A DNA stretch of 64,000 nucleotides from Neoechinorhynchus agilis (taxonomy: Eukaryota; Acanthocephala): the NCBI GenBank assembly GCA_051530055.1, contig CM121341.1:14322001-14386000 (forward strand). The letters run 5' to 3'. Below are positions 1 through 11,166 of the stretch, one piece after another. The notes under the pieces were generated by a model. That model searched no databases. It was not told where the DNA came from and saw only the letters and a program-made list of their open reading frames with translations. The position numbers were made by a program, and so were the translations under genes. Position 1 is the stretch's first letter; every line of letters begins with the position of its first letter.

Positions 1-46
1 ACCTAATACCTTTTAATGTCGAGATATGATGAAGTTATATGGTTTG

Positions 47-215
47 AAGTGTTATTTAGAAGTCTTCACCCGGCAGAGAACGTTTTTACTGACGACATTT
101 CGAACCTCGCCGGGTTCATCATCAGTTTGTTATTAAAATATGTCGATATGCGAGGAGATACCGAGTTACATGATAAGAGTATCTTCACCACAATACTAAT
201 ATTTTATTAAAATAT
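47..215 (+). repeat. Dispersed repeat fragment (GACGACRTTTCGAACCTCG family)
   Basis: The segment carries the motif TTTCGAACCTCGCCGGGTTC followed by CATCATCAG. A diverged copy at 52632-52715 shares the motif and the bases before it, and the following part (GAGGAGATACCGRGTTAYATGAT) recurs near 50875-50900. It has no convincing coding capacity. Similar end sequences occur in Penelope-like elements, but that family assignment is inference. Confidence 0.5.
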
Positions 216-564
216 GTTGATCATGATCAGAACAATTCCAATTCCGGCTGATCCATTTTAGCATGCGATGATTGCCCCAGTTAGATCATTTGCATCCAAG
301 ATCGTGTTATTGCCTTCGTTTCTGTAGGAAGGATTCATATACAGATACAAGCACAGAAATGTGGCTTCAAAGTAAGGATCACGCTGAACCGTACTACCGA
401 GCTCCTACTAGTTCACAGCCGGATACATTCTCCTTTATTGAGACATATATATGTTGATTCTAGAATGCACGCCTTAAATCGTTGTTTTCCCTTCACGGAT
501 TAAGCTCTAGAACATATCTTTCCTTTTATCACTGTGCGTTTTTATGGCTATCTTTCATCGTTTA

Positions 565-765
565 CTTTCTGTCCTACGAAAATTTCGAATTTATTGAATC
601 CGATATTTTTGGAAGGCACCACATTCTTGTATGCGTTTATCAAAAACACTTAAACAACCTTTTAGAAAAGAGTACAAGATTTTGGTGCCTCCGAAATATC
701 GAATTCAATAGCTTCAATTTTCCACCATGTAAAAGGACATGAACGATTCAATCTTTAAACATTTC
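565..765. repeat. Fold-back repeat, family B, copy 1
   Basis: Two inverted arms, about 565-645 and 665-765, share blocks such as GAAATATCGAATTCAATA, GGTGCC and a distal ATGTCC/GGACAT block, around a loop with AACAACCTTTTAGAAA. Related fold-backs lie at 16315-16560 and 21485-21755, and single arms at 32085-32170, 45865-45965 and 58905-58995. No protein is encoded. It looks like a non-autonomous element or a solitary end of a retroelement. Confidence 0.6.
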
Positions 766-1389
766 GACAAGTATTAATTTTTTCTTTATTCAAATCTTCC
801 ATGTGCGTATCCTTGAATTTGATGGAATTCGCGGGAGGACGTAATATTTTCAATAAATGTCATAATATAGTGTGCCGTTTTTATAATATATACACTTTTT
901 TGTCATAAAAATCAGAGATACATTTTGTTGCTTCTTGCCTTTTTAATTATAAAAAAAATATTCCCGTCTTCCATAGTTTGTTTTGATGAGGGCGAATTAA
1001 AGTATGCTTTTGACTCCTGTGGACACTAAACAGAGAGGGGAGCGATGCGAAACTAAGAGCTCCGATTCGTTCAACGAGAGATGTATTGCTTATTTGCCAC
1101 GCTGAAATCCGCTAAAACGAATAATAGAAGTGTTTTGGGCATGAAGAGCGCATTGACCTCGCATTCGTTTTGTAGGTTGCGTTGTAATGTTCGTTTGTGT
1201 GTGTGCATCACTTTACTCAAAATCCCTTGTTCTCCTTTTCCGTTATTACGCAAGTTGCATCGTTGAGACCGTCGACATTTGCACTTTTCCGACCCTCCCA
1301 CGCCTTCTGGCTCAGAAGTCTGCTGTAGCGCATCTTCCCTCCGTTTCTTCTCTTTACACCGTGTGCTTTCGTTTATTATAAGAGACTGA

Positions 1390-3829
1390 ATGACAGCCCT
1401 TAGTGCTCAGCCTCCGCCATCGCAAACATTGACCAGCACTGGCTCAGGAGGCGATCTCTCAATGCTGGCGTCTTCTTCTACGAGTGCAAGTTCACTACAG
1501 ACGGGCTCAGTTACTGCTGGAAACGTTCACCAACCAAATGTCTTGTGGCGGCGCAACGAGCAATTGACGAAATGGCTGACATCGGAGACGAATAAAGAAT
1601 GCGGAGATGGTCCCTGCCGGAACCCAGCTCGGGTCAACTTCCAACAACCTTGCGTTTTCATGGCTGCTTGCGCAAGTGAGGACCTTGAAGAGGTCACACG
1701 TCTTTTAAACGCTGGTGTTGACGTGAACACGGTGAATTCAGACGGTATGACCGCTCTTCTACAGGCTTGCATAGATGGAAATCTCGACATGGTCCGGTTT
1801 CTTGTCAGCCATGGAGCTGATATCAACTACGAAGACAACGAAGGATGGACCCCACTCCACGCAGCCGCTTCATGTGGTGATTTAGACATTGTCAAGTATT
1901 TGGTGAGCGTTGGTGCCAATTTGAGTGCTTGTACGTACGATGGTGAACTGGTAATCGATACCGCAGAGGACGAACCTGTTTCTGAATATTTGAAAAGCGT
2001 ACGATCTGAAATGGGTTTCTGTGCATCGTCTGTCAAAAAGACTCATTTCTGTAATTGAGAAACGTGGAATCGATATAGAACAAGCTCGTCAATTGGAGCA
2101 CGATACAATGCTCGCAGACGCAAAGCGGTGGGCGTCTCTATCTACAAAGTGGGCTGAGAGGGCTCATCCTCAAACAGGCGCCACGGCGGTCCATGTAGCA
2201 GCTTCCAAAGGATACATGGATGTTTTAAAGATTCTCGTAGACGATCTCCCGTCTCGTCGGCGTCCTCTTAACCTCGATGCTCGTGACTACGACGGGTGGA
2301 CTCCATTGCATGCCGCAGTCCACTGGAATCAAAAGGAGTGCGCTGAAATGCTAGTTCGTGCAGGAGCTAGCATGGATATTCGAAACTACAATGGACATAC
2401 AGTATGGGATTTATGTGACGATGAGATGGAGACGTTTTTAAGGAAAGTCAAGAAGACAGTTGACGAAGACAGACGAAGCGATATGGTCGAGGTCAAGACT
2501 GGTAGGCAGTTTGTGAGAGACGTTACAACTCCACTTAAACAGCAATTCGATTCCATGGAGTCAGGAGATGGAGCGGCGTATTCTAAAAGACGATCTTCGC
2601 AGGAAAGCGTTAACGAGAAGGTAACGAACGGTCAGCGAAAATATAGTCAACTTCATCAGTCTTTAAAAGACATTGAACAGCGGTATAAACAAGAAGATAA
2701 TCGAGCATCCGACAGTGGTGATGCTATGAGCGGCAGTAATAATCGAGCAGTAACTTCGGGTGATTTCGTGGCTAGTAGAAGAAGTCGGTTTGAAAGTGCT
2801 GCCGCTGGAATACAGCAGCAGCAACGAGCTACGGTTTCTTCACGACGGTTTGGTGGTGACACAAGTGCAATTCTTGAACCATCAGCACAGTCAGCCACGA
2901 TCAGTCGACCTCTTCGTTCCACCACAAAAGCGTCCTCACCAGGTCGCCTGATGGCTGAGGTGACAGCTGTAACCGTAAGTTCTCCTCCTCCGCTCACCGT
3001 GACTGCCAACGTCAGCGTGAGTAGTACAAGCAGTAGCAACGCCGGTGGTTCGACAAGTGCCAAATCTCAGACTTCTTCAGTGTGGAATCCATCTCAGTCG
3101 TCGAGACAGACTCGTGTTCCTGAAGAAGCAGAAGCTGAACGGAAACGTAAGTCAGCTAAGGCTCGGCGCGAAAGGAGAGCGACGCAAGGTGTCACTAAAG
3201 AGGATATTCTGGCGGCTGAACAGCAAATAATGGACCAGCAACAACAACAACAACAACAAGAAGTCGTTGTAACAAGACGGTCCAGTGACGTAGACACCAA
3301 TAAACTTCAACGTTTCATTGAACAACAAAGAAGAGTGTCCACGGATGACAATGGTAAAGATGAAACCAAAGTACCGAGTGGATCTTCTTCGAGTGATGCT
3401 GCTCTAACCACCTTAAATAATGGCGGATCGACGAAACGTCGTCCTAGAGCACACAGGCGACCAACGGGTCGGATTTACTGGAATGAAGAGACTAATGAAG
3501 TGGAGGTGCGTCCAGTAGCACCACCCGATAAACGGGAGTCTCCAGAGCCAAGCACTGATACTCGACGTTTAGATCAATACAAACAAGATATCGATGATCT
3601 CCACTCGAAATGTCAGAGACTTGAGCGTCAAAATACGGAACTTCAATCGTCTATTTCTACTCTTAAACGCGAAGTATGCGAACGGGATCAGACTATTGAT
3701 AGACTGAAGACTACGTCGACAAGATCTGACTTTGACCGACGAAAACTTGAATGTTTAAAGACGGAGAACGTTAGACTGAAAGAAGAGAATGCTGCTCTAA
3801 TACGAGTTATAAGCAAACTTTCCAAGTAG
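1390..3829 (+). CDS. Myosin phosphatase targeting subunit (MYPT / PPP1R12 family)
   Basis: Regulatory subunit that brings PP1 to myosin in contractile and dividing cells. About 60 residues in lies WRRNEQLTKW, then RVNF, equivalent to the PP1-docking KVKF of MYPT1, followed by ankyrin repeats (ALLQACIDGNLDMVRFLV, GWTPLHAAA twice). The second part carries RRATQGVT, matching the inhibitory ROCK site RRSTQGVT around human Thr696, then RRPTGRIYW resembling the Thr853 region, and a C-terminal leucine coiled coil (LKTENVRLKEENAALIRVIS). Two open frames, 1390-2058 and 2021-3829, must be joined. The best join drops 2002-2053, giving YLK-SVIEKRGIDIE with the same spacing as the human protein. An AG acceptor lies 7 nt before the ATG. 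Frame, domains and length agree, so I treat it as an active host gene. Confidence 0.93.
2002..2053 (+). other. Putative non-canonical intron in the MYPT gene
   Basis: GTA at 1999-2001 is repeated at 2051-2053. Removing one copy and the insert gives a 52 nt intron and restores the MYPT frame with no residue gained or lost relative to human. GAAATG (2008-2013) and CATTTC (2044-2049) form an inverted repeat close to the two ends. A GT-AG alternative (1999-2059, GTACGA to TTGAG) keeps frame but deletes three residues of a conserved helix and has a poor acceptor. Confidence 0.55.
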
Positions 3830-5803
3830 GCTGCGTTGTTGAAACATGTACGCCTCTTTTTCTGCCCGTCATTTATTGAATAAATTATATTTTATCTTAA
3901 AGATGCGATCCCTTCACATGGATTTCTTGTCAAAAAGCATGCAAATTTAGGCGTCGAATTTTTCAAGATTATTGACCGAAAATCTAGCACTTGTTTGATT
4001 GTACCCTATTCGTTCAACTCTACACAAGCTTTGATATAAAATATTCGATTATTGTTGATCATGAATTCAAATACTTTTAACTGAAACCCTGAAAACAATA
4101 TTCCTCACAATATTTGATACAAGAGATGTTCATTGACGTCAAAGATCATCTAAAGACGGATGGAAAATTTGAACAATTTTAGCCGTAAACCGAATGAACC
4201 AGAATGTATTTTTTGTAATAAGAAAATTTTTAAGAATCAATAATCAGGTTTAGAACAACTCAGATTCTTTAGTCTCGCAATTTAATATCTAATAAAAAAT
4301 ACAAAATTGACGAAAATATATGCTACGATTCGCGGAATTGCAAGAACGATCAAGCGATTTGCGAGGTTCAATAATTATAGGTTGCATTTAAATAGGTGAT
4401 AGCCGATGCAGAACATCTAAATAACTCAAAATTATCTCGACAATCGGAAGCCGTCTTCCGAATACAAGCGATTATTTCAGTCCCAATAGTACACGAAACT
4501 CGTTTGGTTTTATGACATTATGTTAAATTAAAGGAACTGCTACAAGAAGAATGAGGCTAATTGCCGACGGTAATCGTGGCCAGTAATTAAGGTTGAATAA
4601 CGTCGCCTTCCGAATGGTGTCCGGTCCAAATTAATTCAGATTCAGATGAATCACTGGAGATCCGAGAGCAAAACATTAGCCCGGCTTTACAATGGGGAAG
4701 GAACTCCGCATTCGTCTTTTCGACCATTACACCAGGACGGCAGCTGAGTGATTAAGAGCGGCGGTGCGAATGTTTGACAAAATTTCAGAATATAAATCAC
4801 GAAATCTTTTCCGACACTGTAAAAGAAAAAGAACATTGAGCATATTTTCGGGGGAAACGCGAATTAATTGTGACCGGACACCATTTTTGATAGTAGATTT
4901 TTTAAGGATAACCGAAAACCCGTTTGGAAGTGGTCTTAGAAGAAGGCGAAATTGGGGTAGAATTGCATAATTTGAGCTTTATTGTTAAAAATAATCACTT
5001 ATTTGATTTCTGTACCGTTGTACACAGCGACACAAGTTGAATAGAACAACACTCGGGTCCAGATAATTGAAGTTTCATTGCGATTACAAAAAATCGATAC
5101 AAAATCCTTCGGGTTAATCAAATTAAAATTGTTTCATTTAGGAGCTTAGATAGTAAAACTAACAAATGACTGATAAGGGGAGTTTACCACGGAAGAAATG
5201 TACATAGAATTTATGATGAGTATGTACAATGAACACATTTACTTTACTGTCTTACGAAATTACCGGTCAATAGTTGACTACGACGATTTCGTCTAAAGTA
5301 ATCTGGCTTCCAAAGTGCTTCTTTAATTTTCTGTTTCGTACCTATTCAGCGTAATCTTTATTCTTTAACTTTCTCTCAAGAAGTCATTTAGCATTCAAAC
5401 TGAAACCTTTTAGCGATTAGAACGTAATAAAATTTAAAATCTTTCGTGTTTAATGCCTACAACTAAAAAACTGTCCTTTCGGTAATGTGAATGAAGAATG
5501 AAAAGTAACCTCAGGGACTCAAAGGGAGCTTGTTGGCTAAGACATCATGTGATCCCCCCTTCGGGTTTGTTTTCCATATAACACGATTCACTTCCTCAAT
5601 CTCCATGTTAAAGCTGGATTAATTTTCTAAATAATCTTCCAATTGAGCACTATTTCCAATAATTCATTCAACTATCTGCGTGGAAATTCAAATAAGTATT
5701 TAAAGTCGTGACTTTTGGCGATGCCACGATCTGAGCTAAATAAAGTTGGAATTTATGGGACCAAATTTTCTCCCCAATAGTTTAATAATTTTACGGATAA
5801 ATC
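3830..5803. other. Intergenic region, no gene seen
   Basis: AT-rich sequence after the MYPT stop. A possible polyadenylation signal AATAAA lies at about 3878. I see no open frame with recognisable protein and no splice-linked exons. The only identifiable content is a LINE 3' end at 4590-4775, listed separately. Confidence 0.6.
4590..4775 (+). mobile_element. 3' end fragment of the restriction-endonuclease LINE
   Basis: The stretch TTTTCGACCATTACACCAGG, then ACGGCAGCTGAGTGATT and GAGCGGCGGTGCGAATG, matches the 3' terminus of the longer copy at 37170-37520 and the reversed copy at 48285-48375. Weak residual coding (RRMNHWRSES, TLARLYNGEG) corresponds to the last residues of the LINE protein. 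It is a 5'-truncated dead copy. Confidence 0.65.
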
Positions 5804-7457
5804 CGTCATTTTGTGCTTAAATGACGTTTGCTTTGAGCGCGCTGTCTGATTGGTTCCTTTTCTATTAAAGGATTTTGTCTAAATCGTGATTCAAGATCTA
5901 TTTTCATGATTTGTTCCATAAATAATATGCCACTTTGTTTGTGTCCCTTCTACTGAACACTTTCCATTGTTTTCAGATGCAACAACAACAACAACTTCAA
6001 ACTGACCTTCAAGAAGACTACGTTGCGATGGAGGAAACGACATCGACGGCAGTTGCGCCAGCAGATTGTTCGGAATGTGAACCTGTGATTCCGAGTACGG
6101 CCATCACTGAGCCGGAACAGATTCGGAAGGTTTTTATTGGAGGGTTGGGCCAACAAATAGCACAGGAGCACTTGGACGCTTATTTCTCATCATTTGGTCG
6201 ATTGACGGACTGTGTTGTTATGAAGGATCCGAATGGCCGGTCCCGAGGTTTCGGATTTGTGACCTTTACCCACAAGCACATGGTTGATTCGTGCATGGCG
6301 GCACGGCCTCATGTGATCGAAGGACGAGAAGTGGACGCCAAAAGAGCGATGCCGAAGGAGGATTCGCAGAGTGGCGGGCGGGATATGAATGTGAAGAAAT
6401 TGTTTATTGGTGGCATAAAAGACGGTCTTAATGAGGAAGATCTTCGTGAGTATTTTCACAAGTATGGCGAAATAACCGATTGTATCGTAATGCGAAATGC
6501 CGAAGGCGTTGTACGTGGGTTCGGATTTGTCCAATTCACAGATTCTGATTCCGTTGACCAAGTTGTTCTTCAGAGGAGGCATATTATTAAAGATCAAGAT
6601 TTAGATGTGAAGAAAGCTATTCCTAGGCAGCAATCGAGAATGCAATCGTCTTTTAGGACTCCAATTAGACATCATGATAGTGGGTATCCAACTTCGATGA
6701 ACTATGAGTCTCCGTATAGTGCTGCGGGGTTCGATAGTCAATACGCAGCACCAAATACTCAGGGCATCTACAACCCCCACGGTCCGCCGCCGGCGGACTA
6801 CTACCCGCCGCCAGGATACATGCCGATGATGACACCTTATGGCGGCGGGGCGAGTGGTGCCGGTGGATACGAGCCGTACCCCCAACAAAGATTGGGTCCT
6901 CCGTATAGTAGGAAAAGAGGAGATCACAGCGGGCCGTATAGACAGGTTGCTGGGTATGTCCGTCCCGACGGCCGATTGGCTTCGATGCGACGAGGCACTG
7001 ATCGTCGCTACTAAGTTTAGCGAGTGTGAATGAATGAACGTTGTTCCACGCGTCACAAAAAGGAGATTAGTCTCTAGAGTGTAGATTAGCCGAGGAGGAG
7101 GGGGCATCGAGTTCACTTATAGGATTCGGTCGTAGAACACTGAAACTACGTAAAGGCATTTTAAAGTGCACTGCTTATCGCACAAACTAATCGTCTTTTT
7201 CTCTCTCGTTTAGAGCCACAAAGACTCGTGTTCAACTGGCGTATGATCGGAAAACACTATGAGGAAATAAATTTGATTCTCATGAATGAAAGACAAACAA
7301 CGTTTTAATCGCTTTCTTGGTCGCATTTCGTTCCTTTTATGATGATTCAAAGAAGTTCGCCTTTGTTCAAAATAAGCACATTTTCTCGGATACCTATTCG
7401 GCTATCGCTAAAGTGACGATTTTGTTCTATGATCATCAAAATATTAACCCATTAAAT
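5804..7457 (+). repeat. Left arm of a 1.65 kb inverted duplication
   Basis: The reverse complement of 9022-10684 aligns from CGTCATTTTGTGC on the outside to AACCCATTAAAT on the inside. The arms differ by about 9 bases in length, all in a CAA repeat, plus a few substitutions. Each arm holds the complete hnRNP A reading frame, about 170 bases upstream and about 440 bases downstream. Confidence 0.95.
5977..7014 (+). CDS. hnRNP A-type RNA-binding protein, copy 1
   Basis: Two tandem RRM domains followed by a glycine, tyrosine and proline-rich tail, the hnRNP A1/A2 layout (nematode HRP-1 is the nearest relative I know). RRM1 has RNP2 KVFIGGL and RNP1 RGFGFVTF. RRM2 has KLFIGGI and RGFGFVQF. The tail contains YNPHGPPPADYYPPPGY and ends in an arginine-rich segment (RRGTDRRY), typical of low-complexity domains that drive RNP assembly. 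Such proteins bind pre-mRNA and mRNA in the nucleus and act in splicing and export. I chose the ATG at 5977 because TTGTTTTCAG ends immediately before it, a strong acceptor. The longer frame from 5935 would start inside the presumed outron or intron. It is intronless, 345 aa. The protein starts with a short polyglutamine run that is shorter than in copy 2. Confidence 0.93.
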   Translation: MQQQQQLQTDLQEDYVAMEETTSTAVAPADCSECEPVIPSTAITEPEQIRKVFIGGLGQQIAQEHLDAYFSSFGRLTDCVVMKDPNGRSRGFGFVTFTHKHMVDSCMAARPHVIEGREVDAKRAMPKEDSQSGGRDMNVKKLFIGGIKDGLNEEDLREYFHKYGEITDCIVMRNAEGVVRGFGFVQFTDSDSVDQVVLQRRHIIKDQDLDVKKAIPRQQSRMQSSFRTPIRHHDSGYPTSMNYESPYSAAGFDSQYAAPNTQGIYNPHGPPPADYYPPPGYMPMMTPYGGGASGAGGYEPYPQQRLGPPYSRKRGDHSGPYRQVAGYVRPDGRLASMRRGTDRRY

Positions 7458-7509
7458 GAAAAATACTTAATTTCGGTAAAGCAAGCATACATAATCTATA
7501 GTTTCGTCT

Positions 7510-8490
7510 GCTAGCCGCATTGCCCCGCAATGCTTATTTTTTGCGCCAAGAACGACGTCGATCTTGGCTCTCCAGTCGCTGCGTAAATTCGTTTCCCCAA
7601 GTCCTTCAAGAGGGCTAGTGCCGACCCTCCCAAGGCCCCATACGTTTCCACACCGAAGGGGACAAAATGGTAATTTCTTGTTAGCTCCCTGTATTTTGAG
7701 CATTTCCGATCCTCTGCAGCCGTGGCTGATGTTGGAGTTTGCCAACGTGTCCACACACGTTGCATCCCACAACAAACATTTTCCCTCCCGCCAAGGAAAT
7801 ACGGTCACGCCATTAGGGCGTCTTCCATCTAATCTACAAAGATTAGTGGGTTCTAGAATGTTTGGGAGGGAATGCGCTTTTAGAGTCCTACTCAGAATGA
7901 CATTGATTTCAGCATGCCTTGGAAATCGCTGACGTCTTGCATATGAGACCGTGTCTCCCCGAAGAGGCCACTATAGTGCCGCAGCGGCAGCGATGCGGGA
8001 TGCAAATCGTCTCAAGGATACTGCGATCCTGACGACTGAGTCAGCAAGGCGATTTCCAAGTTTCCCTACAGGGAGAGGATTCAGCCACGCTCCCGACTCC
8101 TTCGTGGAACAGGCTACCAGCCGGACCTGAGACACCTCATCCAGAAGATCTTTGAAAGAGTTGTGAATCTTCTGAACAAGAGGAATGTCCCAAGACGACT
8201 GTTTGCATTCATTTGCGGGGAGCTGGTTGATGCCTGTCAATTGATGCCATTGAGATAATCCCGTGGCAAAGATCAAATCCTTCACTGATGTGCCTAAAAT
8301 GGCATCGACATAGACTTTACTTGCCCGGCAAGAGGAGAGGAAGGCAGGTAAAGCGACGTCTGAAGTGGTGTGAACTCCCAAACCACCATAAGCCGTGGGA
8401 GAAGTAGTCTGTCGCCAACCTGTGTCAGAAAATTTGACATGCTCAAATCGACTACAGGCTTGCTTATGTTGAGCGACCCTCATTTATATG
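7510..8490 (-). mobile_element. LINE fragment (restriction-like endonuclease type) in the palindrome spacer
   Basis: On the minus strand the frame from 8483 contains AYGGLGVHTTSDVALPAFL and QSSWDIPLVQKIHN, the region behind the reverse transcriptase in this family. The frame at 7467-7808 contains GVTVFPWREGKCLLWDATC followed by VDT, the PD-(D/E)XK-like endonuclease core. The reverse transcriptase itself is absent and the parts lie in different frames, so the copy is truncated and dead. Related copies lie at 24-27 kb, 30.8-31.4 kb, 37.2 kb and 59.2-60.7 kb. It sits wholly inside the unique spacer between the two hnRNP arms. Confidence 0.85.
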
Positions 8491-9021
8491 ACGTCCCTTC
8501 CCAACATCGAACGAAACAAATTCCAGCTAATTCTGAACTTCGAATTAACTATCAAAGATATAAAAAGGTGTAAATCTATTTCTGAAGTGTTTGAACATTT
8601 ATACGCTGTAGATTCAGCTATACTTCATTTTTATTTCCTCTGGAAACCTCGTTTTCTAACGGCCATAGCCAAATTAACTTGATCTTAGAAATATTAAAGG
8701 TTCGAAGGTGTTTAAAAATATTCTTTTAATTAATCGAAGAATCTAAAATGCAGTTTTTTTCAAAAGGGAGAGGATTTGAACTGTATCAACAGAACCTTTT
8801 TAAGTCGAATGTGCAATGAAACACAAATTTCTTTATGAACATTTGTACTTTTTCTCAAGCTCATGACTAAATAGCATCTATATCGATTTTAGAGACCCAA
8901 AAAAATAAGAGAAGGTCAGCACATTTTTCTTACAACAGCAATGATTCATTGCTTTCATTAAAAATGGAGTTTAATCCCGTAGTCCATCTAAATAAATGCC
9001 GAATAATTAATGCCAGTTATA
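8491..9021. other. Spacer remainder, nothing recognised
   Basis: AT-rich sequence between the LINE fragment and the right arm of the inverted duplication. No open frame or repeat was recognised. Confidence 0.5.
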
Positions 9022-10684
9022 ATTTAATGGGTTAATATTTTGATGATCATAGAACAAAATCGTCACTTTAGCGATAGCCGAATAGGTATTCGAGAAAATG
9101 CGCTTATTTTGAACAAAGGCGAACTTCTTTGAATCATCATAAAAGGAACGAAATGCGACCAAGAAAGCGATTAAAACGTTGTTTGTCTTTCATTCATGAG
9201 AATCAAATTTATTTCCTCATAGTGTTTTCCGATCATACGCCAGTTGAACACGAGTCTTTGTGGCTCTAAACGAGAGAGAAAAAGACGATTAGTTTGTGCG
9301 ATAAGCAGTGCACTTTAAAATGCCTTTACGTAGTTTCAGTGTTCTACGACCGAATCCTATAAGTGAACTCGATGCCCCCTCCTCCTCGGCTAATCTACAC
9401 TCTAGAGACTAATCTCCTTTTTGTGACGCGTGGAACAACGTTCATTCATTCACACTCGCTAAACTTAGTAGCGACGATCAGTGCCTCGTCGCATCGAAGC
9501 CAATCGGCCGTCGGGACGGACATACCCAGCAACCTGTCTATACGGCCCGCTGTGATCTCCTCTTTTCCTACTATACGGAGGACCCAATCTTTGTTGGGGG
9601 TACGGCTCGTATCCACCGGCACCACTCGCCCCGCCGCCATAAGGTGTCATCATCGGCATGTATCCTGGCGGCGGGTAGTAGTCCGCCGGCGGCGGACCGT
9701 GGGGGTTGTAGATGCCCTGAGTATTTGGTGCTGCGTATTGACTATCGAACCCCGCAGCACTATACGGAGACTCATAGTTCATCGAAGTTGGATACCCACT
9801 ATCATGATGTCTAATTGGAGTCCTAAAAGACGATTGCATTCTCGATTGCTGCCTAGGAATAGCTTTCTTCACATCTAAATCTTGATCTTTAATAATATGC
9901 CTCCTCTGAAGAACAACTTGGTCAACGGAATCAGAATCTGTGAATTGGACAAATCCGAACCCACGTACAACGCCTTCGGCATTTCGCATTACGATACAAT
10001 CGGTTATTTCGCCATACTTGTGAAAATACTCACGAAGATCTTCCTCATTAAGACCGTCTTTTATGCCACCAATAAACAATTTCTTCACATTCATATCCCG
10101 CCCGCCACTCTGCGAATCCTCCTTCGGCATCGCTCTTTTGGCGTCCACTTCTCGTCCTTCGATCACATGAGGCCGTGCCGCCATGCACGAATCAACCATG
10201 TGCTTGTGGGTAAAGGTCACAAATCCGAAACCTCGGGACCGGCCATTCGGATCCTTCATAACAACACAGTCCGTCAATCGACCAAATGATGAGAAATAAG
10301 CGTCCAAGTGCTCCTGTGCTATTTGTTGGCCCAACCCTCCAATAAAAACCTTCCGAATCTGTTCCGGCTCAGTGATGGCCGTACTCGGAATCACAGGTTC
10401 ACATTCCGAACAATCTGCTGGCGCAACTGCCGTCGCTGTCGTTTCCTCCATCGCAACGTAGTCTTCTTGAAGGTCAGTTTGAAGTTGTTGTTGTTGTTGT
10501 TGTTGTTGCATCTGAAAACAATGGAAAGTGTTCAGTAGAAGGGACACAAACAAAGTGGCATATTATTTATGGAACAAATCATGAAAATAGATCTTGAATC
10601 ACGATTTAGACAAAATCCTTTAATAGAAAAGGAACCAATCAGACAGCGCGCTCAAAGCAAACGTCATTTAAGCACAAAATGACG
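9022..10684 (-). repeat. Right arm of the 1.65 kb inverted duplication
   Basis: Reverse-complement partner of 5804-7457. It contains the second hnRNP A gene. Similarity stops abruptly at both ends: the 5' side ends about 170 bases before the start codon, so no distant promoter is shared. Confidence 0.95.
9465..10511 (-). CDS. hnRNP A-type RNA-binding protein, copy 2
   Basis: Same protein as the gene at 5977, in inverted orientation. Both RRMs and the tail look unchanged. The visible differences are two or three extra glutamines in the N-terminal run and one Ser to Ala change (TTSTAV to TTATAV). The start at 10511 again follows TTGTTTTCAG directly. High identity including the non-coding flanks points to a recent duplication or continuing gene conversion between the arms. 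It is intact and 348 aa. Because only 170 bases upstream are shared, its promoter may differ from that of copy 1, so it may be silent, differently expressed, or transcribed from its own flank. Confidence 0.92.
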   Translation of the reverse strand: MQQQQQQQQLQTDLQEDYVAMEETTATAVAPADCSECEPVIPSTAITEPEQIRKVFIGGLGQQIAQEHLDAYFSSFGRLTDCVVMKDPNGRSRGFGFVTFTHKHMVDSCMAARPHVIEGREVDAKRAMPKEDSQSGGRDMNVKKLFIGGIKDGLNEEDLREYFHKYGEITDCIVMRNAEGVVRGFGFVQFTDSDSVDQVVLQRRHIIKDQDLDVKKAIPRQQSRMQSSFRTPIRHHDSGYPTSMNYESPYSAAGFDSQYAAPNTQGIYNPHGPPPADYYPPPGYMPMMTPYGGGASGAGGYEPYPQQRLGPPYSRKRGDHSGPYRQVAGYVRPDGRLASMRRGTDRRY

Positions 10685-10848
10685 AAATCAGAAAACAAAA
10701 ACTTTTTCGGGATTATTAACTATTTGGATTTATCTGTAAATCGAACAAAAGTGGAGCACTAACCCGATTTGACTGTACTTGGTTTTATTTGAGAGAAATC
10801 TTTGAACTACTAGTAAGAAACTTAGTACTTTTGAGATTGCAAAGCCAA

Positions 10849-10996
10849 TCAACGAAATTCCGCCAGGATAAAATCGATTATCAAAAATATTCCTAAGATG
10901 GATCCGAGCCAAAAAAATGAGCATTTGGAGTGTCTCCAGATTCCGCGAATATTATCCTTCGGCCATTCCTTTGGTAGCTTCTTTCGTCAAACACGA
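10849..10996 (-). CDS. Possible exon of a small single-pass membrane protein
   Basis: Reading down from about 10996 gives KLPKEWPKDNIRGIWRHS, then KCSFFWLGSILGIFLIIDFI and a stop after LAEFR at 10849. A charged segment followed by one hydrophobic helix is typical of small mitochondrial or ER membrane proteins. GACGTAAGA just upstream could be a donor of a 36 nt intron ending ACGAAAG before this exon. I found no convincing start exon and do not recognise the protein. It could be a chance frame. Confidence 0.3.
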
Positions 10997-11166
10997 AAGA
11001 TGTTAAATTTTCTTACGTCACAAAGGGGTAAACAACAATTATTCAATCGGAGAATTAGACCAATTGAAGATCATTATAATTTTTGATTATGTTGTTTTGT
11101 CTGTATTGTTTTAAGATTTAATATTTTATGTTTAGTTATGGCTCGCACACTATAAATTCTATGAAT

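Noticed and set aside
5935-5976. N-terminal extension of hnRNP A starting at 5935
   Set aside because: TTGTTTTCAG immediately before the ATG at 5977 is a strong acceptor, so the upstream in-frame sequence is most likely removed.
6601-7116. Long antisense frames over both hnRNP copies
   Set aside because: They mirror the coding strand, have no recognisable domains and occur identically in both arms because the arms are copies.
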